A DNA stretch of 64,000 bases from Alphaproteobacteria bacterium (GCA_016776605.1 JADHTB010000001.1:434001-498000), one strand, 5' to 3'; shown: positions 1-9,227, numbered from the stretch's first letter. Translations and numbers: made by a program. The notes: generated by a model from the letters alone, not told the origin.

Positions 1-1044
1 TTGGGTCTGTTGAAAGCCGGACCCGATAGCGCCGGCGCCGTGCCGGGGCCCGTGGCCTATGGCCGGGGCGGCGAGGCACCGACGGTCACGGATGCGGATT
101 TCGCCCTGGGCTATCTGGCGGCGAAAGGCTTCGCGGGCGGCGCCATCGATGTGGACCTGCCCGCCTGTCATGCCGCGATCGGGACACTGGCGGATCAGGC
201 CGGCCTGTCAGCGGAAAAACTGGCTTGGGGCATTTATGATCTGGTGAACGAGAACATGGCGTCGGCGGCCCGGGTGCATATCGCCGAAAAGGGCCGCGAT
301 CCGCGCAAGTACACCCTGGTCGCCACGGGCGGTGCCGGGCCGGTGCATGCCTATTATCTGGCCCGCAAGCTGGGCATCAAACGTATCGTCTGTCCGCGCA
401 ATGCCGGTGTCGCCTCGGCCTTTGGCCTGCTGCTGGCGCCGGCGCGGGTTGACCGCACCGCCGCCTTTGCCCAGCCCTTGGACGCATTGGATTGGCCGGC
501 CCTGGAGGCTGCCTATCAGGAATTGGAAGCCGCCGCCCGCCAGGTCATTGCCGACACCGGGGCGGATGCAGACGGCGCCCAGGTGCAGCGCCTGGCCGAT
601 ATGCGCAACATCGGCCAGGGCTTCGAATTGGTGGTAACGCTACCCCCCGGCCCCTACACCGCCGCCAGCCACGCTGGTTTGCTGGAGGCCTATGCCCAGG
701 CTTATCAGGTTCATTTCACCCGGCCGCCGCCAAATGTTCCCGTCGCCATCGCGGCCATCCGGGTACGTCTGACGGCCAAGGGAGAGGCGGTCATTGATGA
801 TTTGACCCGGCGCCCGGAGCAATCCCCGGCGGACCAGCGCCAACGCCAGGTCTATTTCCCTGAAACCGACGGCGCCGTGGCGACCGCGATCCATGACCGC
901 GCCAGCATGACTGCCGGGGAAACATTCACCGGTCCCGCCGTGGTGGAGGAGCCCGAATCCACCATGGTCATTGGCCCCGGCGGCCGCTTTCACCTTTCCG
1001 CCAGCGGCAACCTGATTATCGATCTACCCGAGGTTACGCCATGA
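1..1044 (+). CDS. hyuA: Hydantoinase/oxoprolinase subunit A, C-terminal part (gene cut by window start)
   Basis: This is the C-terminal 347 residues of a HyuA/OplA-type ATP-dependent amidohydrolase subunit, which hydrolyses cyclic amides such as hydantoins or 5-oxoproline together with HyuB. The frame is open from base 1, so the first TTG is not a real start; the intact homologue at 47720 has 681 residues, so about half is missing. The ATGGGAGP-type block (here ATGGAGPVHAYYLA, about residues 108-121) and the following RIVCPRNAGVASAFG segment are hallmarks of the Hydantoinase_A domain. The stop overlaps the hyuB start by 4 nt (ATGA), typical of translational coupling. The exact substrate cannot be read from the sequence. 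Confidence 0.9.
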   Translation: MGLLKAGPDSAGAVPGPVAYGRGGEAPTVTDADFALGYLAAKGFAGGAIDVDLPACHAAIGTLADQAGLSAEKLAWGIYDLVNENMASAARVHIAEKGRDPRKYTLVATGGAGPVHAYYLARKLGIKRIVCPRNAGVASAFGLLLAPARVDRTAAFAQPLDALDWPALEAAYQELEAAARQVIADTGADADGAQVQRLADMRNIGQGFELVVTLPPGPYTAASHAGLLEAYAQAYQVHFTRPPPNVPVAIAAIRVRLTAKGEAVIDDLTRRPEQSPADQRQRQVYFPETDGAVATAIHDRASMTAGETFTGPAVVEEPESTMVIGPGGRFHLSASGNLIIDLPEVTP

Positions 1045-2657
1045 GCTCTTTTGACGCCGTCACCCTGGAAGTGATCTGGAACCGCATGATCGCCAGCGTC
1101 GACGAGGCGGCCAAGGCCATCGTCCGCACCTCGTTTTCCACCCTGTCGAACGAGGCCAACGATTTCGCCTGTGTGCTGACCGACGCGGACGGCCAGTTGC
1201 TGGCCCAGAACAGCGGTTCCATCCCCTCGTTCATCGGCACCCTGCCCGCCACCGTGCGCCACACCCTGGAACGTTTCGGGCGCGATGGGTTGACCCCCGG
1301 CGATGTGATCTGCACCAACGATCCCTGGCTGGGCACCGGGCATTTAAACGATTGCAGCGTCGTGCGCCCCATATTCCGCGGCCCGCACCTGATCGCCTTT
1401 GCCGCCACCGCCTCCCACATGCCCGACATCGGCGGCCGCATCCGATCCGTCGAGGCGCGGGAAATCTTCGAAGAAGGCTTTCACATCCCGCTGTTAAAGA
1501 TTTTTCGCGCCGGGGAACCGGACCAGACCTTTTTTGAATTGCTGCGCACCCAGGTCCGCACCCCGGATCAAACCGAAGGCGACATCCACGCCCAGATCAC
1601 CGCCAACTATCTGATCGAAGACCGGGTGCTGACCATGCTGGGGGAATATGGCCTTGACGATCTGGTGGGCCTGTCGGAGGAATTGAACGGCCGCACCGAG
1701 ACCGCCATGCGGGCCGCCTTGAGAGAGGTTCCCGACGGCGTCTATCCCTATCAGATGCTGACCGATGGGCTGCAGGCGGATGCGCCCTTTACCTTTGCCT
1801 TGAGCCTGACCATCAAAGGCGATACCGCGCATTTTGATTTTGCCGGCACCTCGCCCGTGCAGCCCAGGGCGATCAATTGCCCCTTCTGCTACACCTACGC
1901 CATGTCCGCCTATGCCATTAAATGCGCCCTGTTGCCGGACGTGCCCAACAATTCCGGCATGCTGCGGCCCATTACCGTGACCGCGCCCGAAAATAGCCTG
2001 CTAAACCCCCTGCCCCCGGCCTCTGTCGGGGCGCGGGCCAGCACCGGCCATTATGTCCCCATCCTGGCCTTTGGCGCCCTGGCGGGCGTATTGCCGGACC
2101 GGGTCATGGCGGCGGCCGGTTCACCGTTGTGGAATTGCACCCAGTCAGGGGTACGGCCCAATGGGCAGCCCTATGCCAGCAATCTGTTTTTCAATGGCGG
2201 CATGGGCGCGACCGCCGCTTCGGATGGGGAGCATGCCATATCGTGGCCGTCCAATCTGTCCTCCACGCCGGTCGAGGTGGCGGAGCAATCGGCGCCGCTG
2301 TTGTTTCATTACAAGCGCCTGCGCCCAGATTCCGGCGGGGGGGGGCAATATCGCGGCGGCCTGGGCCAGGATATGTTGATCGAAAGCCTGTCGGAAAGCC
2401 CCATCGCCGTGACCTTCATGGCGGAACGCACCCGTTATGGGGCGCCGGGGTTGGCGGGCGGCGGCATGGGCGAAGTCGGCGCCGTGCAGATCAATGGCGA
2501 GGAAGCGGACAACCGGGCCCAGCATCATTTGCAAACGGGCGACCGCATATTGATCGCCACGCCGGGCGGCGGCGGTTATGGTTCATCAGAGGCACGCAGC
2601 GAACAGGCAGCAGCCCACGACAAACGGCAAGGCTATGTGACGAGGGATGACAAATGA
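1041..2657 (+). CDS. hyuB: Hydantoinase B/oxoprolinase family protein
   Basis: A 538-residue HyuB-type subunit that pairs with HyuA for ATP-dependent opening of cyclic ureides or lactams. Family features are the opening DAVTLEVIWNRM, the NDPWLGTGHLND segment about 100 residues in, and a glycine-rich end with GGGGQYRGGLGQ and TPGGGGYG. It overlaps hyuA upstream and the small AtzG-like gene downstream by 4 nt each, so the genes are almost certainly one operon. A second, diverged HyuA/HyuB pair lies at 47720-51409. Substrate is unknown: N-methylhydantoin, carboxymethyl-hydantoin and 5-oxoproline enzymes all share this fold. Confidence 0.9.
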   Translation: MSSFDAVTLEVIWNRMIASVDEAAKAIVRTSFSTLSNEANDFACVLTDADGQLLAQNSGSIPSFIGTLPATVRHTLERFGRDGLTPGDVICTNDPWLGTGHLNDCSVVRPIFRGPHLIAFAATASHMPDIGGRIRSVEAREIFEEGFHIPLLKIFRAGEPDQTFFELLRTQVRTPDQTEGDIHAQITANYLIEDRVLTMLGEYGLDDLVGLSEELNGRTETAMRAALREVPDGVYPYQMLTDGLQADAPFTFALSLTIKGDTAHFDFAGTSPVQPRAINCPFCYTYAMSAYAIKCALLPDVPNNSGMLRPITVTAPENSLLNPLPPASVGARASTGHYVPILAFGALAGVLPDRVMAAAGSPLWNCTQSGVRPNGQPYASNLFFNGGMGATAASDGEHAISWPSNLSSTPVEVAEQSAPLLFHYKRLRPDSGGGGQYRGGLGQDMLIESLSESPIAVTFMAERTRYGAPGLAGGGMGEVGAVQINGEEADNRAQHHLQTGDRILIATPGGGGYGSSEARSEQAAAHDKRQGYVTRDDK

Positions 2658-2851
2658 GCAGCAATAATTTGGACGAGGCAGCCCTGGCGCAACTGGCCCG
2701 GCAGCTGGGTCTGGGGAAACTGTATGACACACAGCCAGCGCTGATCCGCCAGGCCTATGAGGGCGGCCGCGCCATGGCCCGGCGCCTGCCACGGCCCGAC
2801 GATATCGCCGACGAGCCAAGCCATATTTTCCAGGCCGACAACAATGTCTGA
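2654..2851 (+). CDS. AtzG-like small amidase subunit (DUF4089 type)
   Basis: A 65-residue acidic protein whose start overlaps the hyuB stop (ATGA) and whose end overlaps the amidase start by 8 nt. It is helical in character and ends in EPSHIFQA, resembling the short EPAPVF-type tail of DUF4089/AtzG proteins. AtzG of the cyanuric acid pathway is a GatC-like partner that wraps around the amidase AtzE. Size, tail and position directly before an amidase all fit that role, so I infer a structural or stabilising subunit of the next gene. The call rests on context and a short motif; an unrelated linker protein is possible. Confidence 0.65.
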   Translation: MSSNNLDEAALAQLARQLGLGKLYDTQPALIRQAYEGGRAMARRLPRPDDIADEPSHIFQADNNV

Positions 2852-4286
2852 GCAGGGAGCTAAGACGGGATCTAAGCCCGGACCTAAAATGGATGGGGAT
2901 CTGGCATTTTTAAGCCTGACGGAGGTCGCGGCGCGGATCCGCACTGGCGAGCTGTCACCCATCACCTACGCACAATGCCTGCTGGACCGCATCGGCGCCC
3001 ATGATCAACAGTACGACAGCTTCCTGCGGGTTCTGACCGAAAGCGTTCTGCAAGAGGCGGCCGCGGCAGAGCAGGCCGTAAAGGCCGGCGAACCTTTGGG
3101 TCCCCTGCATGGTGTGCCCTTTGGCCTGAAAGATATTATCGATGCTGCTGGTTTGCCGACCACGGCGCATTCGCAAATCCTGGCCCAGCAACCGCCCAAG
3201 ACCGATGATGCCGCCGTGACCAAACGTCTGCGGGCGGCGGGGGGCATATTGCTGGGCAAGATGGCGACCCATGAATTCGCCCTGGGCGGGCCGTCCTTTG
3301 ATCTGCCCTGGCCGCCGGCCCGCAACCCGTGGAACCGGGACCGTTTTCCGGGCGGTTCGTCATCGGGCTCCGGTGTGGCGGTGGCGGCCGGGTTTCTGCC
3401 CATGGCCCTGGGCACGGATACCGGTGGCTCCGTCCGCAACCCAGCCACGGCCTGCGGCATCGTCGGCATGAAGGCGACCTATGGCCGGGTCAGCCGCCAG
3501 GGCGTGGTGCCCCTGTCCTATTCCCTGGATCACGTGGGACCGATGACCCGGACGGTGGCCGATAATGCCCTGATGTTGAATGCCCTGGCCGGTCATGACC
3601 CCGCCGACCCGGCCTCGGCCGATGTGCCGGTCTCTGACTATACCGCCCAGCTGGACCAGGGCGTCAAAGGCTTGCGCATTGGCGTCCTGCGCCATTTTCA
3701 TACCCGCGACATGATCGCCGATCCCGTCGTGGCCGACGCCATCGAAGACGCGGTGCGGGTTCTGCAGGAACTGGGCGCCGAGGTGGTCGAGATAGAGACC
3801 GAACCCCTGGGCATCTACAGCACCTGCAACCGGGTAATCCTGGTGTCGGAAGCCTATGCGATGCATCGCCGCTGGCTGGCCGAACGGCCCAATGAATACA
3901 GTGCCTCGTTCCTGGAACGGGTCCTGCCCGGCGCCTTCCTGACGGCGGATGACTATGTCGATGCCCTGCGCCTGCGCCGGCAACTGACCGCCGGCTTCAA
4001 CCAGACCATCCGGGAGCTGGATGGGGTCATTGTTGCCTCGTCCATGGACCCACCCTTCGTCATAGATGATGCGACGGAGATTGCCCTGAAATATTCCCGC
4101 CAGGCCCGCGCGCCCTTTAATCTGACCGGCAACCCGGCCCTGTCCCTGCCCATCGGTTTCGACGCCGATAGTCTGCCCCTGGCCATGCAGATCGTCGGCA
4201 ATAATTTCCAGGAAGCGATGGTCTATCGCATCGCCGCCGCCTATGAGGCCGCCACCGCGTGGCATAGCCGCCGCCCTCCCCTTTAA
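2844..4286 (+). CDS. Amidase signature family hydrolase (AtzE-like)
   Basis: A 480-residue amidase of the Ser-cisSer-Lys family, which hydrolyses carboxamides or carbamoyl groups and releases ammonia. Lys96 lies in GVPFGLKD, the cis-serine in GGSSSGS (about residues 170-176) and the nucleophile Ser196 in GTDTGGSVR, so the triad is complete. I chose the ATG at 2844, not the in-frame ATG at 2757, because the latter lies deep inside the AtzG-like gene and 2844 gives the usual short overlap. With the small gene it forms an AtzE/AtzG-like pair; in this cluster it may hydrolyse the linear carbamoyl product made by HyuAB. Confidence 0.88.
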   Translation: MSEQGAKTGSKPGPKMDGDLAFLSLTEVAARIRTGELSPITYAQCLLDRIGAHDQQYDSFLRVLTESVLQEAAAAEQAVKAGEPLGPLHGVPFGLKDIIDAAGLPTTAHSQILAQQPPKTDDAAVTKRLRAAGGILLGKMATHEFALGGPSFDLPWPPARNPWNRDRFPGGSSSGSGVAVAAGFLPMALGTDTGGSVRNPATACGIVGMKATYGRVSRQGVVPLSYSLDHVGPMTRTVADNALMLNALAGHDPADPASADVPVSDYTAQLDQGVKGLRIGVLRHFHTRDMIADPVVADAIEDAVRVLQELGAEVVEIETEPLGIYSTCNRVILVSEAYAMHRRWLAERPNEYSASFLERVLPGAFLTADDYVDALRLRRQLTAGFNQTIRELDGVIVASSMDPPFVIDDATEIALKYSRQARAPFNLTGNPALSLPIGFDADSLPLAMQIVGNNFQEAMVYRIAAAYEAATAWHSRRPPL

Positions 4287-4302
4287 AAACGAGGCACCTG
4301 AC

Positions 4303-5193
4303 ATGCAATCGACCCATGGACGTTACGAATATTCCCCGATCAGCCAACGGCCCGATTATTCCTGGCCCGAGGGCAAACGCCTGGCGGTCTATGTGGCCCT
4401 GAACGTGGAAAACTTCGCCTGGGATAAAAGCATAGAGTCCGCCATTGCGCCGTCCGGCATGCACAACAAGCAGAGTGTCTATTCCTGGCGCGACTATGGT
4501 AACCGGGTCGGCTTCTGGCGCCTGATGGAGCTGTTCGACGAACTGGACATCCCAATCCAGGCGCAACTGAACACATCGATCTATGACGATGCGCCGCAAG
4601 TGGCCGAACGCCTGCGCCAGCGTGGTGATGAATTTTTGGGCCATGGCATCTCCAACTCACAGGAACAAGGCGGCCTGGCCGAGGCTGACGAGCGCGCCCT
4701 GATCAAGACGAGCACGGATGCGATCACCCAAAACGAAGGCAAGGCCCCAACCGGATGGATGAGCCCGTGGCTATCTGAAAGTGAGCAGACCCTGGATCTG
4801 CTGCGCGAGGCCGGCTACCACTATCATATGGATTGGTGCTGTGACGATCAGCCGATCTGGATGAAAACGCGGGGCAAGCCGATCCTGGCCATGCCCTATC
4901 CGGTGGAATTGAACGACAACCGGGCCATCGTTTTGCACAAAATGACACCGACCCAGTTCACCGACGCCATCATCGACAATTTCGATGAAATGCTGGAGCA
5001 ATCGGTGCGCCAGCCGCTGGTTTTTCCAATCTCGTTGCATACCTTCATCGTCGGCCAGCCCTTTCGTCTGCGCCAGTTGCGCCGGGCGTTAAAGCATATC
5101 GTCGCCCAGCGGGACAAAATCTGGCTGACCCGGCCCGGCGACATCTGCCGCCACATTGAAAGCCTGCCCCCCGGTATCGTGCCGGGCAGCTGA
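4303..5193 (+). CDS. Polysaccharide deacetylase (PuuE-like) family protein
   Basis: A 296-residue NodB-fold protein of the chitin deacetylase branch that also includes PuuE, the metal-independent allantoinase. YVALNVENFAWDKS near the start replaces the TFDDG metal motif of true deacetylases; HGISNSQEQ (about residue 114) and the SPWLSESEQTLDLLREAGYHY segment are typical of the PuuE-like group. The ATG at 4303 follows an AACGAGG ribosome site; an earlier in-frame ATG at 4243 lies inside the amidase gene. Next to hydantoinase, amidase and aminotransferase genes, hydrolysis of a ureide ring is more plausible than sugar deacetylation, but this is inference. Confidence 0.8.
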   Translation: MQSTHGRYEYSPISQRPDYSWPEGKRLAVYVALNVENFAWDKSIESAIAPSGMHNKQSVYSWRDYGNRVGFWRLMELFDELDIPIQAQLNTSIYDDAPQVAERLRQRGDEFLGHGISNSQEQGGLAEADERALIKTSTDAITQNEGKAPTGWMSPWLSESEQTLDLLREAGYHYHMDWCCDDQPIWMKTRGKPILAMPYPVELNDNRAIVLHKMTPTQFTDAIIDNFDEMLEQSVRQPLVFPISLHTFIVGQPFRLRQLRRALKHIVAQRDKIWLTRPGDICRHIESLPPGIVPGS

Positions 5194-5222
5194 GAAGAAT
5201 TCACAAAACGGATTAAATTGAC

Positions 5223-6404
5223 ATGAGCGACGTGAAGCGTGGCCGGGAATTTCTCCACACCCCAGGGCCAACCAATATCCCCCACCGTGTCCTGAACGCC
5301 ATGCACCAGCCGGCCGTGGACTTTGCCGCGCCGCCATTTTTCAATATGGCGCGTGGTTGTTTCGAAGATTTGAAGCCGATCTTCAAAACCAACGGACCGG
5401 TTTTCATCTATGCCTCATCGGGCCACGGGGCCTGGGAGGCGGCGCTGTGCAATACGCTGTCCCCCGGGGATCATATTCTGCTGCCCGAGACCGGTAACTT
5501 CTCGTACAAATGGGGATTAATGGCGGAATCCCTGGGCCTGATTATCGAACACCTGCCGGGCGATTGGCGCCATGCCATTGATCCGGACGCGGTGGAGCAG
5601 CGTTTGCGCGAGGATCGCGAGGGCCGGATCAGGGCGGTGCTGATGATCCACGTGGATACGGCGACCGGGATCATCTCGGACGTGCCCGCCGTGCGCCGGG
5701 CCATCGACAACGCCAAGCATGACACTTTTTTGCTGGTCGACACCATCGCCTCGCTGGCGACGGTGGATTTTCAAATGGATGCCTGGGGCGTCGATGTGGC
5801 CATAGCCGCCGCGCAAAAGGGTCTGATGTGTCCGCCGGGGCTTGGCTTTACCGCCTGCAGTGAAAAGGCGCTGCGGGCTGGGCAAAGCGCCAGATTGCCG
5901 CGCAATTACTGGGACTGGCGGGAACGCATGACCGAGGAGCAATACATCCGCTTTTGCGGCACCGCGCCCGAACATCTGTTGTTTGCCCTGCGCGAGGCCT
6001 TGAACATGCTGGCGGAAGAGGGCCTGCCGGCGATCTTTGCCCGCCATCAACGCCTGGCCAGCGCGGTCCGGCAGGCGGTTTCAGTCTGGGCCAGCGAAGG
6101 CGGCATGGCATTCAACGCCCTGGTGCCTGAACAGCGGGCCAATTCGGTGACCGCGATCCGCGTTCCACCGGGCTTTGATGGCGAAGCAGTCCGCACGGAG
6201 TCTCGGGAACGCTTTCAGGTCAGTCTGGGCGGCGGCCTGGACCGGCTCAGGGGCGATGTCTTTCGCATTGGCCATATGGGCGATATGAACGACCCCATGA
6301 TCCTGGGCGCCCTGGCCGGAGTCGAGGCGACCCTGCAAACCCTGAAAATTCCCCACGGCCGTGGCGGCGTCACCGCCGCCATCGATTATCTGGTGGCGAA
6401 CTAA
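5223..6404 (+). CDS. Class V PLP-dependent aminotransferase (serine/ureidoglycine-glyoxylate type)
   Basis: A 393-residue fold-type I aminotransferase of the alanine/serine-glyoxylate family. TPGPTNIP at residues 13-20 is the family signature near the N-terminus, ASSGHGAWEAAL binds the cofactor phosphate, Asp173 in LLVDTIAS contacts the pyridine nitrogen and Lys199 in AAAQKG should hold PLP. Family members use glyoxylate as amino acceptor; PucG uses ureidoglycine from allantoin. It sits 29 nt after the PuuE-like gene, so an acceptor role in ureide nitrogen recovery is attractive. Serine-glyoxylate aminotransferase is the main alternative. Confidence 0.85.
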   Translation: MSDVKRGREFLHTPGPTNIPHRVLNAMHQPAVDFAAPPFFNMARGCFEDLKPIFKTNGPVFIYASSGHGAWEAALCNTLSPGDHILLPETGNFSYKWGLMAESLGLIIEHLPGDWRHAIDPDAVEQRLREDREGRIRAVLMIHVDTATGIISDVPAVRRAIDNAKHDTFLLVDTIASLATVDFQMDAWGVDVAIAAAQKGLMCPPGLGFTACSEKALRAGQSARLPRNYWDWRERMTEEQYIRFCGTAPEHLLFALREALNMLAEEGLPAIFARHQRLASAVRQAVSVWASEGGMAFNALVPEQRANSVTAIRVPPGFDGEAVRTESRERFQVSLGGGLDRLRGDVFRIGHMGDMNDPMILGALAGVEATLQTLKIPHGRGGVTAAIDYLVAN

Positions 6405-6408
6405 ACCC

Positions 6409-7026
6409 ATGGTCAGACAAAGCGCGGCAGAAGACTGGCGGGTTTATTACCAACGTACCGGCGACCGCCCGCCACGGGAAACCCTGCTGGATGCCCTGGC
6501 CCGGTTTGAGGCAGAGGGCGCCGTGGGCCAGGCCGTGGATCTGGGTTGTGGCGGCGGCCGCGACACCATCGAAATGCTGCGCCGGGATTGGTCCGTGCTG
6601 GCAATTGACGGCCAGGCCTCGGCCATCGAGACCTTGTTGGCGCGGCCCGAACTAATCGAATTCGGCGTCGAACCGGAAACCCAAGTGGCGCGTTTTGAAC
6701 AGGCCCGCTGGCCGGCGGCGGATCTGGTCAATTCCTCTTTTGCCCTGCCGCTTTGTCCCAAGGCCGACTTTCTGGCCATGTGGCGGCATATTTATGACAG
6801 CCTGAGGCCGGGCGGGCGATTTAGCGGTCAATTGTACGGTGACCGCGACCAGTGGTTCGGCGATACCAGCAACAGCCATTTCACCCTGCGCGAAGTGCAG
6901 GACCTATTGCGCGCCTATGAGGTGGAACTGTTCCGGGAAGAGGAAACGGACTCGGTGACCCCGCGGGGCACCGCCAAACACTGGCACATCTATCACATCG
7001 TCGCCCGGAAACCGGCCCAATCTTGA
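6409..7026 (+). CDS. Class I SAM-dependent methyltransferase (TehB-like)
   Basis: A 205-residue methyltransferase. AVDLGCGGGRDTIEML (about residues 42-57) is the SAM-binding motif I and VLAIDGQ the acidic motif that binds the ribose. The ATG at 6409 lies 4 nt after the aminotransferase stop, whereas the longer frame would start inside that gene. The closest general resemblance is to TehB-like methyltransferases of small molecules or metalloids; the substrate cannot be told. It is the last gene of the plus-strand cluster and converges with the MFS gene, with only 6 nt between the two stop codons. Confidence 0.8.
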   Translation: MVRQSAAEDWRVYYQRTGDRPPRETLLDALARFEAEGAVGQAVDLGCGGGRDTIEMLRRDWSVLAIDGQASAIETLLARPELIEFGVEPETQVARFEQARWPAADLVNSSFALPLCPKADFLAMWRHIYDSLRPGGRFSGQLYGDRDQWFGDTSNSHFTLREVQDLLRAYEVELFREEETDSVTPRGTAKHWHIYHIVARKPAQS

Positions 7027-7032
7027 AATGCG

Positions 7033-8256
7033 TTAGCCCAGTCGCCGCCGCCATTGGGCCGGCGAACGCAGTGTCAGGATCACGGCTGTAGCCAGAAATG
7101 CGGTTGCGGCGGAGGCGGCGATGGGCAAGTCATAGCTGCCGGTCAAATCAAAGGCAAAGCCCGCCGCCACCGGTCCCACCAAACTGCCCAGCGCAATGCC
7201 GGAATATTGCAGGCCCAGAATACCGCCCACGTTTTTGGCGCCGTAGTAGTCCGCAATCAGGGCGGGGGCCAGGGCGACGAAACCGCCGTAGAATAAACCG
7301 AACAGGACCGCATAAACCGACAAAGCCCAAAACGAGGTGGAGACGTACCACCAGGCATGCATCAGCGCCATGCCCAGGAACATGATGATGATCGCCCGAT
7401 GCCGGCCAAACCGATCCGCCAGGCCGCCAAGAGTTAGGCGTCCGGACATGGAGCCGACACCGATCAGGCTGATCAGCAGGACGGACCAGCTTTCATCATG
7501 GCCATGATCGACCGAGAATTTAACCAGATGCACAAACGGCACGAACAGGCCGACGGCGCTGATCGAGGATGCCGCGAATAACAGCCAGAATGGCCGCGTC
7601 ACCAGCGCCCCGCGCAGGGACATACCCGACAGCGAGGCCCCTTCCCCCACCGCCGTCTTCTCACCGTCCGGATACAGACCGCGTGCGGCGGGACTTGGGT
7701 ACAGCATCCAGGCAGCAGCCAGGCCGATTACCAGAACCACGCCGGCCAGCACTTGAAAGGCGCCACGCCAACCCAGAATTTCAACCAGAAAGCGGCTGAT
7801 GGGCGGCGCGATCAAGGTGCCAACACCGATACCGGCCACTGCCAGCCCGGTGACGAGGCCGCGTCGGCGTACGAACCAACGCTGCAACACGCCGACCGAA
7901 GGTACATAGGCAAAACCGATACCCACGCCCACCGCCACACCATAGCTCAAATAGACCTGCCACAGGCTTTGCGCGAAGCTGGAGGCCAGCAGACCACCGG
8001 CAATCAACAACATGCCAAAGGCGACTACGGGGCGGGAGCCCAGCCGGTCGCTGAGCGGACCACTGATGGCGCCCAAAGAAAAATACAGAAATCCGGCGAT
8101 GGAGAAGATCAGCGATACATCGCCCCTGGACGCCTGGAAGTCCGCCTCCAGACCATCAAAGAAAGAGGCGAAGGAATAGGCAATGCCAAAGCCCAGGAAC
8201 AGCACCACGAAGGCGGCAACAACCACGAACCAGCCGAAATAAACTTTCTGGCCCAT
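7033..8256 (-). CDS. MFS transporter, monocarboxylate/OFA-like
   Basis: A 407-residue inner-membrane carrier with about 12 hydrophobic segments. The A-type MFS loop GPLSDRLGSRP (about residues 65-75) and its second-half counterpart LGGLADRFGRH are both present, as is the long YGGFVALAPALIADYYG segment typical of the monocarboxylate porter and oxalate/formate antiporter group. It faces the catabolic cluster at 1-7026 tail to tail, so it may import a carboxylate or ureide used there, but it is transcribed from its own promoter. Substrate is not predictable from the sequence. Confidence 0.85.
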   Translation of the reverse strand: MGQKVYFGWFVVVAAFVVLFLGFGIAYSFASFFDGLEADFQASRGDVSLIFSIAGFLYFSLGAISGPLSDRLGSRPVVAFGMLLIAGGLLASSFAQSLWQVYLSYGVAVGVGIGFAYVPSVGVLQRWFVRRRGLVTGLAVAGIGVGTLIAPPISRFLVEILGWRGAFQVLAGVVLVIGLAAAWMLYPSPAARGLYPDGEKTAVGEGASLSGMSLRGALVTRPFWLLFAASSISAVGLFVPFVHLVKFSVDHGHDESWSVLLISLIGVGSMSGRLTLGGLADRFGRHRAIIIMFLGMALMHAWWYVSTSFWALSVYAVLFGLFYGGFVALAPALIADYYGAKNVGGILGLQYSGIALGSLVGPVAAGFAFDLTGSYDLPIAASAATAFLATAVILTLRSPAQWRRRLG

Positions 8257-8420
8257 TGCTCTTACGCCCTCACTCTCAATCGTCTGCCTTTGCCGCGACA
8301 GTCCGCCGCCGCGTGAAGGCTAGCCTATTGTAGAGTAAAAGGCCGCTCAATTCGGAAAACCCAGCGTGTTTTCCAAAATGGTCCGGCGGTTAACAAATGC
8401 CGGCGATAGCCAAGATCAGA

Positions 8421-9227
8421 CTATGCGGAAATATGGCGTAGACGTTCAATCAACTGCGCCACGTCACCGCCATTGGATTTAATGATCGCGGCGAACTCCT
8501 GGCGCTTGGTCAAGGCCAGGCTGATACCTTCCGCCACCACGTCGATAACCCTGAATTGGCCATTGCTTTGGCGCATGCGCCAAACCAGTTTAAGTACCTG
8601 GCCGTTGTTCCGGGTAATGCGGCTTTGCACCATGACATCACGTCTGCCGGCCACTTGTGCGGACAGAACATCAAAGCGGGTCACCTGGGCGCCCGCGATT
8701 TTCGCGGCATATTGCTTCATTAAAAATTCGGAAAAGGCCTCCAAATAGGCCACCCGCTGTGCGGCATTCGCCTGTTTCCAGTGCCGGCCCAGGGCAAACC
8801 GCGCCATCAACGGAATATCAAATTCGCGGGCCATCAGACCATTAAATTTGGCAACGCGGCGCGCCTGATCCAATAATCTGTCATTGAGGATGCCGATAAC
8901 ATCACTGCCCATTTTTTTCAGGGCCAACACGGCTTGGTCGGGATCGATGGTTTCAGGCCCCGCCGCCGGCGCCATGGCCGCCAGCCGCGCCACCCCGTTC
9001 GCGGTCAATGTCCCACCTGAATTCAATATCAATTCAAGTTCGGTGTCACTGTCCAAACTGGCTTCGCGCCAGGCCAGATCCGCCTGCCATGCCGACAAGG
9101 TTCTGTCGCCATTGGTCGCATGAGGCAGGCTGACGCTTCGATCAGCGGCCTGCCCGGCCTGAACCGCAACAACGGTCAGTAGGCCCAAGGCGGCAACGCC
9201 TCCGATCAGGATTCTGCTTTTGTGCAT
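8421..9227 (-). CDS. MlaC/Ttg2D family phospholipid-binding protein
   Basis: A 268-residue exported protein. I start it at the ATG at 9227 because GGGAGTGG lies just upstream and a clean signal peptide follows (KSR, then hydrophobic GGVAALGLLTVVAVQAGQAA); an upstream in-frame ATG at 9308 lacks these. The mature protein carries the MlaC tract: NDRLLDQARR, FNGLMAREFDIPLMARFALGRHW, and a C-terminal half ending FRVIDVVAEGISLALTKRQEF. MlaC ferries lipids between outer-membrane and inner-membrane Mla complexes. No mlaFED genes are nearby, so it may serve a complex elsewhere or a hopanoid-type (HpnM-like) pathway. Confidence 0.85.
   Translation of the reverse strand: MHKSRILIGGVAALGLLTVVAVQAGQAADRSVSLPHATNGDRTLSAWQADLAWREASLDSDTELELILNSGGTLTANGVARLAAMAPAAGPETIDPDQAVLALKKMGSDVIGILNDRLLDQARRVAKFNGLMAREFDIPLMARFALGRHWKQANAAQRVAYLEAFSEFLMKQYAAKIAGAQVTRFDVLSAQVAGRRDVMVQSRITRNNGQVLKLVWRMRQSNGQFRVIDVVAEGISLALTKRQEFAAIIKSNGGDVAQLIERLRHISA

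Noticed and set aside
1..3. TTG at the first base as start of hyuA
   Set aside because: The protein begins in the middle of a known domain; the gene is simply cut by the window edge.
3360..4304. 314-codon minus-strand frame opposite the amidase
   Set aside because: It is a shadow of a clearly conserved coding frame, with no protein family character.
8257..8420. Gap between the MlaC-like gene and the MFS gene
   Set aside because: Inspected for a small gene, tRNA or repeat; nothing convincing was seen.
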